This document shows positions 45,966-55,262 of a DNA stretch of 64,000 nt, in pieces (positions within the stretch are counted from its first letter, which is position 1; every line of letters begins with the position of its first letter). The notes beneath the pieces are model-generated. The model was given only the letters and a program-made list of their open reading frames with translations. It was not told the origin of the DNA and did not search any database. The stretch spans positions 60,637 to 124,636 of the forward strand of contig JACJJM010000007.1 in NCBI GenBank assembly GCA_016900015.1, written 5' to 3'. The position numbers were made by a program, and so were the translations under genes. The stretch comes from Phocaeicola coprophilus. Lineage in GTDB: Bacteria > Bacteroidota > Bacteroidia > Bacteroidales > Bacteroidaceae.

Positions 45966-47537
45966 TTACATGTTATCACCATAGCCCGCCAAGAATGTGC
46001 TATTTGCATCATTTGCGCCCCAGAAACCTGAGCAGTGATGCAAAATGTGCGGGAATGTATGCGTGATTTGTCGCGTGGAAAGATCTACAAACAACACAGT
46101 CCCCTTGCGCTCCTCGGAGCTGCTTTCGTCGTAGGCGACAACCACCAAGCGATTGCCAAGCGCCGACAGGCCTAAGTATTCCACTTCGCCGTATTCGGCC
46201 GGAATGGAACAAACCAAGACGGGTGCTTCTGGCACACCTCCGGTAGCACAATAATAGATATTGTTTCCCGCATTGACATAATATTGATAGGCAGAGGCTC
46301 CTGTACGTCCCCCGACGGCGATGCTGGCATTTTCATCCATACCGGGCAATGCAAATTCATACACACCCGTATAGACCGGATTCGGTACCGGATTGACTCC
46401 ATTGATCCAAGGACGGCTGTATGTGTACACCCGCATCATGTCGGGCGCGGCTGTCACCACCTTACAGGCATGGCTTCCTGCATAGTAATCCGAGATGGCC
46501 AGCACCTCTCCTTCGACGACCGGATTGGTCGCATCCGGATTGTCTTCCGAGGCCACCGGTTCCATCACCCTGTCCCATGCGTTGTTGTCCACCTCAAAGC
46601 CTTCGGGGATGTCCTCGCCATTGTTCCTGTAAGCCTGAATCGTATAGACACGGCGGCTCTGTTCGTCAAACACCCAAGCGAAAATGTCCGGTCCCATTCC
46701 GATGACAGCATGACTCCAATAATAATCCTGTGTATGGCGTGCAGGACGATAGAGTTTGCTGTTGGTGTAATAAATGAATTGCCCATTGCTGACAAATGCC
46801 ATGTAGGTGCCCTGTATGTTGACCAACACTTCCTCCGGATTGAACGTATAGCCTCCTTCCTGGTCGATAAAGCTGTTGCTGGAGAGCAGGTAGGTCGGCT
46901 CGAAGGCACTGTTGTCCGTCACGATAGCCGGATACTCGCCTTCGCCGGACAAAAACATCAGTGTCCATTCATAGCTTCCATTCGCCTGATTGTAGCCGTA
47001 TGTACCAAATATCTGTCGCGGGTCGTTGCCGAAAGCCTGGTCGGCGACGCCGGTCGTATATTTCACGTCGTCCACAGTCGAATCATCGGTCGACTTCGCT
47101 TGAATGTAAGCCATTTCAGTCGAGTTGTCGTCCAAGCGAGTGAAGAAATAATATCCATAGTTGAACGGGTTCATCACCTGGATGTTGAACGTCTGGATAT
47201 ACTGCATGCCGGTGTCGTTGTCCGTGATGGTCAGCGCGCAAAGTTGATCACCGTAGTCCAACGGCGGAAGCATCGTGTCCAGAATGCGATCCGTGGACAC
47301 TTCCATGCCATTGATGGTCCACTGATAGCTCAGATTGCTGGTCGCTTCGTCGAGCACAGTGATTGTCGGGGTTGCCACAATCTGTGAACCGGCCTCATAG
47401 ACGGCATTCACCTCGATGCCTTCGATTGTGACCTCATTGATTTGCGTATAATCATAGTTTCCTTCATCTTCCGAACATGCCCCCAAGGAGAAAGCCAGAG
47501 CGAAGGCCATTGTATATGGAAATAAAAATCGTTTCAT
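45966..47537 (-). CDS. PKD-like family lipoprotein (locus C)
   Basis: A 523-residue lipoprotein (lipobox LGAC) with the family opening EDEGNYDYTQINEVTIEGI, a PKD-like domain at about 28-130 (LSYQWTINGMEV) and a long C-terminal propeller-like part. It is related to 33672-35246 over its whole length and to the frameshifted copy in locus A. Last gene of the locus C operon, 18 bp after the DUF4843 gene. Confidence 0.82.
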   Translation of the reverse strand: MKRFLFPYTMAFALAFSLGACSEDEGNYDYTQINEVTIEGIEVNAVYEAGSQIVATPTITVLDEATSNLSYQWTINGMEVSTDRILDTMLPPLDYGDQLCALTITDNDTGMQYIQTFNIQVMNPFNYGYYFFTRLDDNSTEMAYIQAKSTDDSTVDDVKYTTGVADQAFGNDPRQIFGTYGYNQANGSYEWTLMFLSGEGEYPAIVTDNSAFEPTYLLSSNSFIDQEGGYTFNPEEVLVNIQGTYMAFVSNGQFIYYTNSKLYRPARHTQDYYWSHAVIGMGPDIFAWVFDEQSRRVYTIQAYRNNGEDIPEGFEVDNNAWDRVMEPVASEDNPDATNPVVEGEVLAISDYYAGSHACKVVTAAPDMMRVYTYSRPWINGVNPVPNPVYTGVYEFALPGMDENASIAVGGRTGASAYQYYVNAGNNIYYCATGGVPEAPVLVCSIPAEYGEVEYLGLSALGNRLVVVAYDESSSEERKGTVLFVDLSTRQITHTFPHILHHCSGFWGANDANSTFLAGYGDNM

Positions 47538-47555
47538 GTCTATTATGATTTATTG

Positions 47556-48371
47556 TTATACATTTCCCGGTATTCTGATAGGTTCAGTTCCCCCTTCGGG
47601 AATAATGTCATTCTCCAAGAAATATTCTTGCAGCTGTCGATAGTACAATCCCATAACCGGATAGCTATAGAAAGACGGGCTCGGCGGCATGTTGTCCCAA
47701 TACATGGGTTCTCCGTTGTATGGATGCCGCATCGGGTCGACTCCTTCCTGGTAGATTTCAATCCACTTGCGATACACCTCCGGATAGTAGTTCCCAAAAT
47801 ATCCATATCCCATATACGTGTCCCACCAATCCGGCTTTGCCAGAATGTCTGAGAACGAGACAAGCACCTCCTCCAGGTTGCCATAGCCCAAAGCAAAGTG
47901 CTCATTGGGCAATACACGCAGTGTGACATGCATCCATTGATGTGCCATCACGTCGGTCCGCTGGATTGTCATCCGGATGGTATCGGTCAGCTCACCGGCC
48001 TTAATGGAGCGGTTGTTGATAATGCTGGGGTCCCATTCAGCAGAAGTGGCCGTCGTATTGTCGGTGACGACTTCGATGCCGTAAGGCCGGTCATAATCAG
48101 CAGCCATTCCGATGGTCTTGACCACGACGTTGATGGTCGTATCTGTCACAGTCTCCGGATCAAGCGCAAAGGAATACATGATGCTATCTTCACGGTAGGT
48201 CGTCTCTGTACCGTCCGAGCCGATTACATAAGGAACATCAAAATAGATATAGCTAGTCGACGTATCATACGAATCGATGCTGTCGCTGTCGCAAGCACCC
48301 GCCACGACAAGCAGCCCTAAAAGCCAACCTGCACAGCGGCATTTTTTCATAAAGTCATATAATCTGTTCAT
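47556..48371 (-). CDS. DUF4843 lipoprotein (locus C)
   Basis: A 271-residue lipoprotein (lipobox AGAC; a start at 48350, MKKCRCAG, gives a tidier signal). It shares with the other two copies the MYSFALDPETVTDTTINVVV strand and a late GYFGNYYPEVYRKWIEI segment. It lies 24 bp after susD. It is the most divergent of the three, but the position and fold pattern agree. Confidence 0.75.
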   Translation of the reverse strand: MNRLYDFMKKCRCAGWLLGLLVVAGACDSDSIDSYDTSTSYIYFDVPYVIGSDGTETTYREDSIMYSFALDPETVTDTTINVVVKTIGMAADYDRPYGIEVVTDNTTATSAEWDPSIINNRSIKAGELTDTIRMTIQRTDVMAHQWMHVTLRVLPNEHFALGYGNLEEVLVSFSDILAKPDWWDTYMGYGYFGNYYPEVYRKWIEIYQEGVDPMRHPYNGEPMYWDNMPPSPSFYSYPVMGLYYRQLQEYFLENDIIPEGGTEPIRIPGNV

Positions 48372-48395
48372 AATGTTTGTGCTTTTAATTTAAAG

Positions 48396-49934
48396 TTAGT
48401 TTTGAGACGCACCAGTTCCCGGTCTTTCGATGTTTGCATATTCATATTCATCGTCAGGTATCGGCAACACAAAGATGTTGTCGTTGGCCGTCACAGTCTG
48501 CCCGCGCATGTTCGTAAAGTCACGGAACAAACGTTTATACATGAAGAACATGCGACCTTCCCCAATGAAGTCTTTACGTGCGTCGTTGACCAGATAGGTC
48601 ATCATCTGCTCATCCGTATATGGGCCGCCGGAAAGAGGCTCCAAGCGACGACTCGTGCGCACCGTGTTCAGATATTCGAGCGCAAGTGTGTTGTCTCTCC
48701 CGATTTGTGCTTCACAAGCGATGTAATAAATCTCGGACAACCGCATGATGGAAATTTCCGGGAAATAAGCCTCCGGCAGGCCTTGACGCGGTTCGGCTTG
48801 TTTATACTTCATGAAATCATAGTTACTATTTTCCTGATTCCAGCTGAACCACAGTGTACGCATATCATTTGCACTGCCATCCACGGCTCCACTTGGCGCG
48901 TAAATACGACTTATCAAATCTGAATGCCTGTCTTCATCAATCACCATCGCACTCTGGTCAATACTGGTAATGCCTCCGCCCATGCCAAAGTACGTATCTG
49001 TGATGTCATACAGATTGTTTACATAGAATGAACCCAGCATCTCCTTGGCAAAGTTGTAGATTCTGGAATTCTCGCTGCCTGTCATGTCTTGTGTCTCCAT
49101 CAAGGAAATGATGCCATCCGTCTCTTCCATCACCCGCGTAGCATAGGTATATGCCGCATCTTTGTTTTGGCGAAGCATTTCCAGACGGGCCATCAAGCCT
49201 AGCGCACAGAAGTAGTTCATGCGGGCACCACGATAATTGAGCACATCCTGATAGTCCAGTACCGAATTGTTCAAATCACCGTCACGGCCCACGTTCGGGT
49301 CGCGGATAGGGTCGTCAGCCAACAGTTCCAACGCACGGTTCAAGTCTTCAGCAGCTTTCTGCAACACGACTTCACCTGTATCAAAGCCCTGACTGATGTT
49401 ATTATATTCCGTGCGATAAGCGACAGCCGGCTTCTGCAAATCGGCCGTAGTGTGGATGACAGGACCAAAGATTTCAAACAGCTCCATATGAGCCAGCGCG
49501 CGCAACCCATAAACCTCACCCAGCAGCAAATCATAATTGCTTATATTCTCCTTGTAAGGGTCAGAATAATAGATAAAGGCATTACACTGCGTAATAGCCT
49601 GATAGAGATTCTGCCAAACAGTTCCAAACGTACCAGTGATATTCGTATCCTCATAATCATACAAAGAAGCGCGGTAGTATTGGTGATCTGTATGAGTCGA
49701 CAAATCATAATATTGAGCAAGGATGTCTATCAAGCCAAAAGAGAGAGTTTGTCCAAACAGATTTGAGCCAGAAAGCGTATAATAGATACCACCCACGACA
49801 GAATTGCATCCTTTGGTGGTTTCATATAAGTCCTCAGCCTCGATTTGTCCCTGCGGAGTGACATTCAGCCAATCGTTGCACGAAGGAAACAGCATCAGGC
49901 AGGCAACGGATAATATAGAAAATAACTTTTTCAT
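48396..49934 (-). CDS. SusD/RagB-family outer-membrane lipoprotein (locus C)
   Basis: A 512-residue SusD-like protein: lipobox FPSC followed by NDWLNVTPQGQI, the helical core with ALAHMELFEIFGPV, and the C-terminal NDARKDFIGEGRMFFMYKR motif. It is the surface partner of the SusC encoded 21 bp upstream. Confidence 0.95.
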   Translation of the reverse strand: MKKLFSILSVACLMLFPSCNDWLNVTPQGQIEAEDLYETTKGCNSVVGGIYYTLSGSNLFGQTLSFGLIDILAQYYDLSTHTDHQYYRASLYDYEDTNITGTFGTVWQNLYQAITQCNAFIYYSDPYKENISNYDLLLGEVYGLRALAHMELFEIFGPVIHTTADLQKPAVAYRTEYNNISQGFDTGEVVLQKAAEDLNRALELLADDPIRDPNVGRDGDLNNSVLDYQDVLNYRGARMNYFCALGLMARLEMLRQNKDAAYTYATRVMEETDGIISLMETQDMTGSENSRIYNFAKEMLGSFYVNNLYDITDTYFGMGGGITSIDQSAMVIDEDRHSDLISRIYAPSGAVDGSANDMRTLWFSWNQENSNYDFMKYKQAEPRQGLPEAYFPEISIMRLSEIYYIACEAQIGRDNTLALEYLNTVRTSRRLEPLSGGPYTDEQMMTYLVNDARKDFIGEGRMFFMYKRLFRDFTNMRGQTVTANDNIFVLPIPDDEYEYANIERPGTGASQN

Positions 49935-49955
49935 GTTTGTGTGTCAATTACAAGG

Positions 49956-52900
49956 TTAAATACTGATGTTTAGGCCAAAGACAAAGCTCCGGGCAAACGG
50001 ATAGTCCAAACCACGTTCCATCTTGATGGAGGACAAGTGGAACAGGTCATTGGCATAGAACGACAAGCGCAGCGTACTAATCTTATACGGCTGAATCCAC
50101 TTTTTCGGGAAATCGTATGACAAAGAAAGAGACGTAAAGTCCAAATAGTTGTCGCGTTGCACAAAACGAGTGGAGATGTAAGTCTGTCCATAGTCGCGAA
50201 TGTTGCGATAAAGAGCATGTTGTCCCGGAGTTGTCCAACGGTCGCTCAGCACGCGACGGTCAGCATTATAAGAAGGATTAGCACCTTCTACGCGCTGGGA
50301 CAACGTCGAGTTATAAGAGTCACCACCCAAACTGTATTGGAAGATTGCATTCAAGTTCCAACCTTTCCAATAGAGGTTTGTCGAAATGTTTCCATAAACA
50401 TCCGGCTCCGTATCACCACAGAGTACTTTATCAGCAGCATCCCATTCGTAGGTCAGCGTACCGTCTTTCTTCACATAGATTTCCTGACCGGTAGCAGGGT
50501 CAATGCCCAGCGAAGGCACAGCTTTGATAGCACTCATCGACTCGCCTTCTTCATACACGGCTCCCGGAATCTCCATCTCCTCATTATTCTGGTCATTCAA
50601 ACCTCTCAAAGCATTGTTAATCCTGCTCAGCTTGTTACGGTTCTGCGAAGCCTGCACATTCACACGCCATTCGAGATCGTTTGCCGGATCGCGCAAGATG
50701 GAAGCGCCAATGTTAAGTTCCCAACCACGGTTCTTGATCTCACCTAAATTACTAGTGAATGAGTTGCTGGGGAAACCAAGCGAAGGAGCTACAGTAATGG
50801 TAGTCAACATACCATCTGTACGTTTCCAATAGTAATTGAACGTTACAGACAAGCGATTTTTCCATAGACCGAGGTCAAAACCGATGTTGGTGCTGTATTG
50901 GTTCTGCCACTTCAAATCTGGATTTCCATAGCCCATGAGAGTAGCCGGAATCAAATCATTGTACAGACGCCCCGTCTGATATTGATACATGGTCTTTGCC
51001 TGATAAGCAGAAAATTCCTGATTACCGGTCACACCATAGGATGCTCGAATCTTCAAGAGGTCAAGCACGGAACTTGATGACCAGAAATGTTCCTTATGAA
51101 CGTTCCAACCGCCACCGACGCTCCAGAACGGTGCCCAACGCCTATCGGCTCCAAACTGAGACGAGCCGTCGTAACGTCCGGAAAGGTCAAGGAAGTAGCG
51201 GTCATCATATATGTAGTTGAAGTTGGCAAGCATACCTATGGAACGCACGGTGCTTTCACTGCTTGCCGGACGTGAGTTTTCCAAATACTGGATTGCAAAT
51301 GCAGGGTCTGAATAGCGGTCATCAGCAAAACCGGTCGCCGTGAAACCATGAGAATCCGATTCTTGCTGATTGATTTCAGCACCACCTCCGAAAAAGAGCA
51401 TATGCTTATTGAACTGTCGGTTGTAGTTCACGGTCAACTTACCGCTATAATTCAAATATCCGCCATCGGAAAGAGTTATCTCACCACGGTCTACAAGGTC
51501 GACCGGAGTGTATGTCGGGTTCCCGTTTTCATCCAAAACGTTATCATTCATGGTCAGAAATTCAGAAGAGTATGGAGAGCGGTAATATTCACTGCCCGTA
51601 TTGCCTTTCTCAATGCGGAACTGACCTATCAAACGCCAGCCATTGCCAATAATCCAGTCTGCACTCAGTTCGTCGGCAAAGTATTCCGTATCACTGAAGC
51701 TACGGTTGGGAAGAGCGGCCTCATAAAGTGGATTGGGACTACCGTCAGTCAAAGTCGGAAGCAGCTGGCCGTTATCATCCCACGGACGCTCGTAAGGATT
51801 GGCTGAAGCGTATGTGCTATAACTTCCGTAAGGAGAATCATAAGCATGCGTATTGGAATAAGTGGCATAATTGCGAATAATGACTTTGTCCTTAATGCGG
51901 TATTGCAAGCTAAATCCCAAGCCATAACGATTACGGCCTGACTCTTTCATCACACCTTTGTTCTGGTCGAAATAACCATCGATGCTGTAAAGTACGTTTT
52001 CTGCACCACCTTCCACCAGGATGGAGTGTGTGTGACTGAATGAGTTTGTCACCGGCTGCGCCAGCCAATCGGTATTTACTCCTTCCAAGATATTTTGATA
52101 CTTCCGATAATATTGCTGCTGACGGGTATAAGTTGTCTCCAAGTCGCCCGGAACGGCATCATACAGACCGGCCAAGCGTTCATATTCCAGCTTCTCGCTG
52201 GCATTCATCAGGTCATAGTCTGTCAGGTCGGCGATGGCTATGGTCGGCTTGAAGTCGTAAGTCACACGGAGCTGGCCGGGTTTGGGCTTTACGGTCTCAA
52301 TGACAACGACGCCGTTGGCTGCACGCGAACCGTAAAGGATGGTAGCAGAGGCATCCTTCAAGATGGTGATGCTTTCGATGCGGTTCACGTCCATATCATA
52401 TACCTTCTGTGCAGTAGTCTCAAAGCCGTCGAGGATGAAAAGTGGAGCGGAAGAACCCTCCTGGAACGAGCCACGACCACGGATGGTGAAATCCGGCAGG
52501 CTGTTCGGGTTAGAACCTGCGAGGTTGTTCTCCGTAATCTTAAAGCCGGCATCGAGGGCACTCAGAGTGGTAAAGATGTTTCCCGTGTGCACCTTTTGCA
52601 AGTCTTCTTTCTTAATTGTAGTCACAGCACCGGCAAAACCTTCAGTCTTACGGGTGAAATAACCGTCGACTACGACTTCTCCAATCACATTGGAATCTTC
52701 GGTCATCGTAATATCAAGTCGAGGCTCTCCATTGTAAGCGAGAGTCTGCGTCTCCATACCGATGAACGATGCCACCAAGCGGCATTGTTCCGGGACATTC
52801 AGCGTATATTCACCATTGAAATTTGTCGTGCATCCCTGACTGGTGCCTTCGATCTGGATGTTAACACCCGGAAGCGGCTCACCATTAGAGTCAATGACAC

Positions 52901-53243
52901 GTCCTTTCAATGTTTTTACCCCCTCTCGTGAATTTTTCACCTTTTGGAGGGTAACCGTGTTGTTGTCAATGCTATAACTGAAGGAAGTCGTAGCCAACAC
53001 TTTGTCAAGTACCTCTTTCACCGTCGCATTTTTGACATTGATGGTGATCGGAGGAAGTTCCTTTGCCTGTTCATTGTTGTAGACAAAATTCATTCCGCTC
53101 TGTTCATGCAGAGCATCAAAGAAAACTTTCACTGTTGCATTCTGAAGCCGGAGCGTCACCCTCTTACTGTCCGCCTGGGCGAAAGCCAAGAATGGAATCA
53201 TCCAACCTATGAGCAGGAACATGATAATTTTTCTCTTTCTCAT
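49956..53243 (-). CDS. SusC-family TonB-dependent receptor with STN domain (locus C)
   Basis: A 1095-residue transporter with signal peptide (1-24), STN domain (about 28-105), carboxypeptidase-like domain (about 112-190), plug (about 190-325, with FILDGFETT and ILKDASATILYGSRAANGV) and barrel. The STN domain agrees with the fecR gene directly upstream (18-bp gap), so transporter and anti-sigma factor are made from one transcript. It imports an unknown ligand with SusD and energy from TonB. Confidence 0.96.
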   Translation of the reverse strand: MRKRKIIMFLLIGWMIPFLAFAQADSKRVTLRLQNATVKVFFDALHEQSGMNFVYNNEQAKELPPITINVKNATVKEVLDKVLATTSFSYSIDNNTVTLQKVKNSREGVKTLKGRVIDSNGEPLPGVNIQIEGTSQGCTTNFNGEYTLNVPEQCRLVASFIGMETQTLAYNGEPRLDITMTEDSNVIGEVVVDGYFTRKTEGFAGAVTTIKKEDLQKVHTGNIFTTLSALDAGFKITENNLAGSNPNSLPDFTIRGRGSFQEGSSAPLFILDGFETTAQKVYDMDVNRIESITILKDASATILYGSRAANGVVVIETVKPKPGQLRVTYDFKPTIAIADLTDYDLMNASEKLEYERLAGLYDAVPGDLETTYTRQQQYYRKYQNILEGVNTDWLAQPVTNSFSHTHSILVEGGAENVLYSIDGYFDQNKGVMKESGRNRYGLGFSLQYRIKDKVIIRNYATYSNTHAYDSPYGSYSTYASANPYERPWDDNGQLLPTLTDGSPNPLYEAALPNRSFSDTEYFADELSADWIIGNGWRLIGQFRIEKGNTGSEYYRSPYSSEFLTMNDNVLDENGNPTYTPVDLVDRGEITLSDGGYLNYSGKLTVNYNRQFNKHMLFFGGGAEINQQESDSHGFTATGFADDRYSDPAFAIQYLENSRPASSESTVRSIGMLANFNYIYDDRYFLDLSGRYDGSSQFGADRRWAPFWSVGGGWNVHKEHFWSSSSVLDLLKIRASYGVTGNQEFSAYQAKTMYQYQTGRLYNDLIPATLMGYGNPDLKWQNQYSTNIGFDLGLWKNRLSVTFNYYWKRTDGMLTTITVAPSLGFPSNSFTSNLGEIKNRGWELNIGASILRDPANDLEWRVNVQASQNRNKLSRINNALRGLNDQNNEEMEIPGAVYEEGESMSAIKAVPSLGIDPATGQEIYVKKDGTLTYEWDAADKVLCGDTEPDVYGNISTNLYWKGWNLNAIFQYSLGGDSYNSTLSQRVEGANPSYNADRRVLSDRWTTPGQHALYRNIRDYGQTYISTRFVQRDNYLDFTSLSLSYDFPKKWIQPYKISTLRLSFYANDLFHLSSIKMERGLDYPFARSFVFGLNISI

Positions 53244-53261
53244 GATGTTGATTACTTTAAG

Positions 53262-54422
53262 TTATTGATAAATATAAATCGTTCGGTTTTTAAGCACGAT
53301 GCGCAATTCTGCCGTCTGGCTGATGGGTTTCAGGATGGAAGACAGATTACCGTAGCGGTCCATGTTTCCGGTGAAGTGAAGATTGCGCAACTCCGGACTG
53401 TCAAACACCACATCGACATCATACCAATGTGAGAGAGTCTCCATGATGTCACCCAGGCTTTCATTGTCAAAGATGAAACGCCCGTTGTGCCATGCGATGT
53501 AAGGTTCCACGTCCACCGTCTGGACAGAAAGCTCAGACGTAGCCTTATCCAGACGCAAGCGCTCGCTGGGCTTCATCGTATATTCTTCCCCTTCTTTCAG
53601 GACTCCGATGCTTCCTTCCACGAGCACGACTTCCGTAAAACGCTTGGAGTAAGTATTTACATTGAATGACGTGCCATACTGGCGGATAATCATGTCTGCG
53701 GTCATCACCTTGAATGGACGGTCCGCATCTTTGGCCACTTCAAAGTAGGCTTCGCCTTCCAGAAACACCATGCGTTCTTTCGACGAGAAGTGTTCCGGAT
53801 AGCGCAATGTCGTGTTGTAGTTGAGATGGACGACGGTGCCATCTTCCAGCGTGATGAAAAATTCCCCGTTTTCAGCCGTCCGGAGCGTGTTTTGCCCCAT
53901 AGAGGAGACTGCATACCTTACCGTCGTGTCAGGCTGCAACCTTATGCCTCGGGCTGAAGTGCTGACCGAAGCATTGGCCAGCGAGATGGACGGTTGCCGG
54001 GACAGCATGTCGCTGTCGAGCATGATGGACTCCCCAGCGGCTGTCTCCAGGACAGCACGGGTTCCTCCCGGCACGACCGCCGTGACAGGCTTGGGCACTG
54101 GCTTGTAGTAATGATTGACCCACAAAGCACCGCCTATCAAGAATATCGGGATAAGGCAGGCGGCTACGGTACGGGCATAACGTTTCAACCACGAAGTGCG
54201 ACGAGTCTTTTTCAGAAAATGCTCGTATGCCTTGTAGCTATCAATATGACTATATGTCTCATAACGAAATGTTGAAAAACGGGCCTCTCGGATACGGGCA
54301 TACCATTCGGCGTGAGCCGGATCAGCCTCCAGCCACGCCTCCAGCTGCCGGCGTTCCTCTTCGGTGAGCGTATTTCCGAGCAATTCTTCGGCTATGAGTT
54401 CCTCTATGTCGGTTTGTTCCAT
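53262..54422 (-). CDS. FecR-family anti-sigma factor (locus C), no sigma gene adjacent
   Basis: A 386-residue anti-sigma factor from the start MEQTDIEEL at 54422; the longer frame reads back into the promoter. A cytoplasmic part with EEERRQLEAWLEADPAHAEWY is followed by a membrane segment at about 83-103. A FecR domain (about 165-275, VYHLNYNTT-like strands; here VVHLNYNTTLRYPEHF) and a DUF4974 domain at the end complete it. It heads the locus C operon. The usual upstream sigma gene is absent; transposase debris lies there instead. Confidence 0.92.
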   Translation of the reverse strand: MEQTDIEELIAEELLGNTLTEEERRQLEAWLEADPAHAEWYARIREARFSTFRYETYSHIDSYKAYEHFLKKTRRTSWLKRYARTVAACLIPIFLIGGALWVNHYYKPVPKPVTAVVPGGTRAVLETAAGESIMLDSDMLSRQPSISLANASVSTSARGIRLQPDTTVRYAVSSMGQNTLRTAENGEFFITLEDGTVVHLNYNTTLRYPEHFSSKERMVFLEGEAYFEVAKDADRPFKVMTADMIIRQYGTSFNVNTYSKRFTEVVLVEGSIGVLKEGEEYTMKPSERLRLDKATSELSVQTVDVEPYIAWHNGRFIFDNESLGDIMETLSHWYDVDVVFDSPELRNLHFTGNMDRYGNLSSILKPISQTAELRIVLKNRTIYIYQ

Positions 54423-54450
54423 ATCCTTTTTCAGCTTTTTACATACAGAA

Positions 54451-54477
54451 GACGACTGTAAGCTGAAAAAGGGGTAC
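54451..54477 (-). promoter_or_regulatory. ECF-type promoter upstream of fecR (locus C)
   Basis: On the minus strand GTACCC (54472-54477) and CGTC (54451-54454) are 17 bp apart. The spacing and -35 agree with the two sites in locus B. The leader would be about 22 nt. Confidence 0.6.
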
Positions 54478-54678
54478 AAGGTTCTTGAAAATTTTTAGCG
54501 TAAGGTTAATTTTCAACCCCAATCGACATTAGCGATAGATGATTCGTGGTTACAAATTTAATCATCTGTAAAGGCTCTAGTTTAACAATTCGATGTTAAG
54601 TGGCACATAAATTGTATGGCCATCTTTAAAAAGGAGGCTATTATGACATATCGTGAAATATTGTCTGCCACGTAGTCT

Positions 54679-55128
54679 TTGTCAAAGTCAAAACAGCAAA
54701 CTTTGGTACAGGCATTAAGCCATACTCAGCACTGTGAAGCGATAGTTTCTGAACGTTCACGCCTATCAGACTTGTTGGAAAAGCAGGGTTGCTGCCCTCA
54801 TTACGGTGGCAACCGTTACTACCGTTTCAGCAAGAATCACGGAACACAACGCTTCAAGTGCAAAGATTGCGGCAGGACTTTTATCGAATATACCGGCACG
54901 TGGCAGCGAGGCTCCACAAGAAAGGGCTTGTGAAGGCATACATTCACCTGATGTCCGAGCAGAAGTCTCTTGGCAGGAAGAACATTCTGGAACGTCGCCA
55001 CGAAGTACATGCAGGACTATCTCAATTGGTTCAAGGTGAAAGAAACCGTGCTGAAGTTCTGCAATGACCAAACCGATCAACTGCTGGGACTTTCCATGAA
55101 TTATTATAATGTCAAGTTTTCAACGTGA
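54679..55128 (+). pseudogene. IS1595-like transposase remnant
   Basis: The first frame encodes a zinc-ribbon N-terminus (CCPHYGGNRYYRF and FKCKDCGRTFIEYTGTW) typical of IS1595-type transposases. A frameshift near 54905 moves the homology to LHKKGLVKAYIHLMSEQKSL in another frame. A second break near 54985 leads to an apparent C-terminus in the third frame (YMQDYLNWFKVKE to a stop at 55126-55128). The catalytic middle is missing. It is a deletion derivative, not functional. No terminal repeats were found with confidence. Confidence 0.8.
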
Positions 55129-55239
55129 TAATCAACTAGAACCATAAGAACACGAAAATAGTACATTCTAATAATCGATTTGGGGCTAACGCCTAATTGA
55201 TCGTTAATCTGAATGAAGTTTAAACCACTCTTTAGAGGC

Positions 55240-55262
55240 AATCTTAAAGCAATGAGCTATTT
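55240..55262 (+). repeat. Left copy of the 23-bp target duplication of the IS
   Basis: The 23 bases 55240-55262 (AATCTTAAAGCAATGAG...) match 56945-56967 with a single difference (G for A). They directly abut the inverted ends of the IS, so they are read as its target site duplication. Confidence 0.8.
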
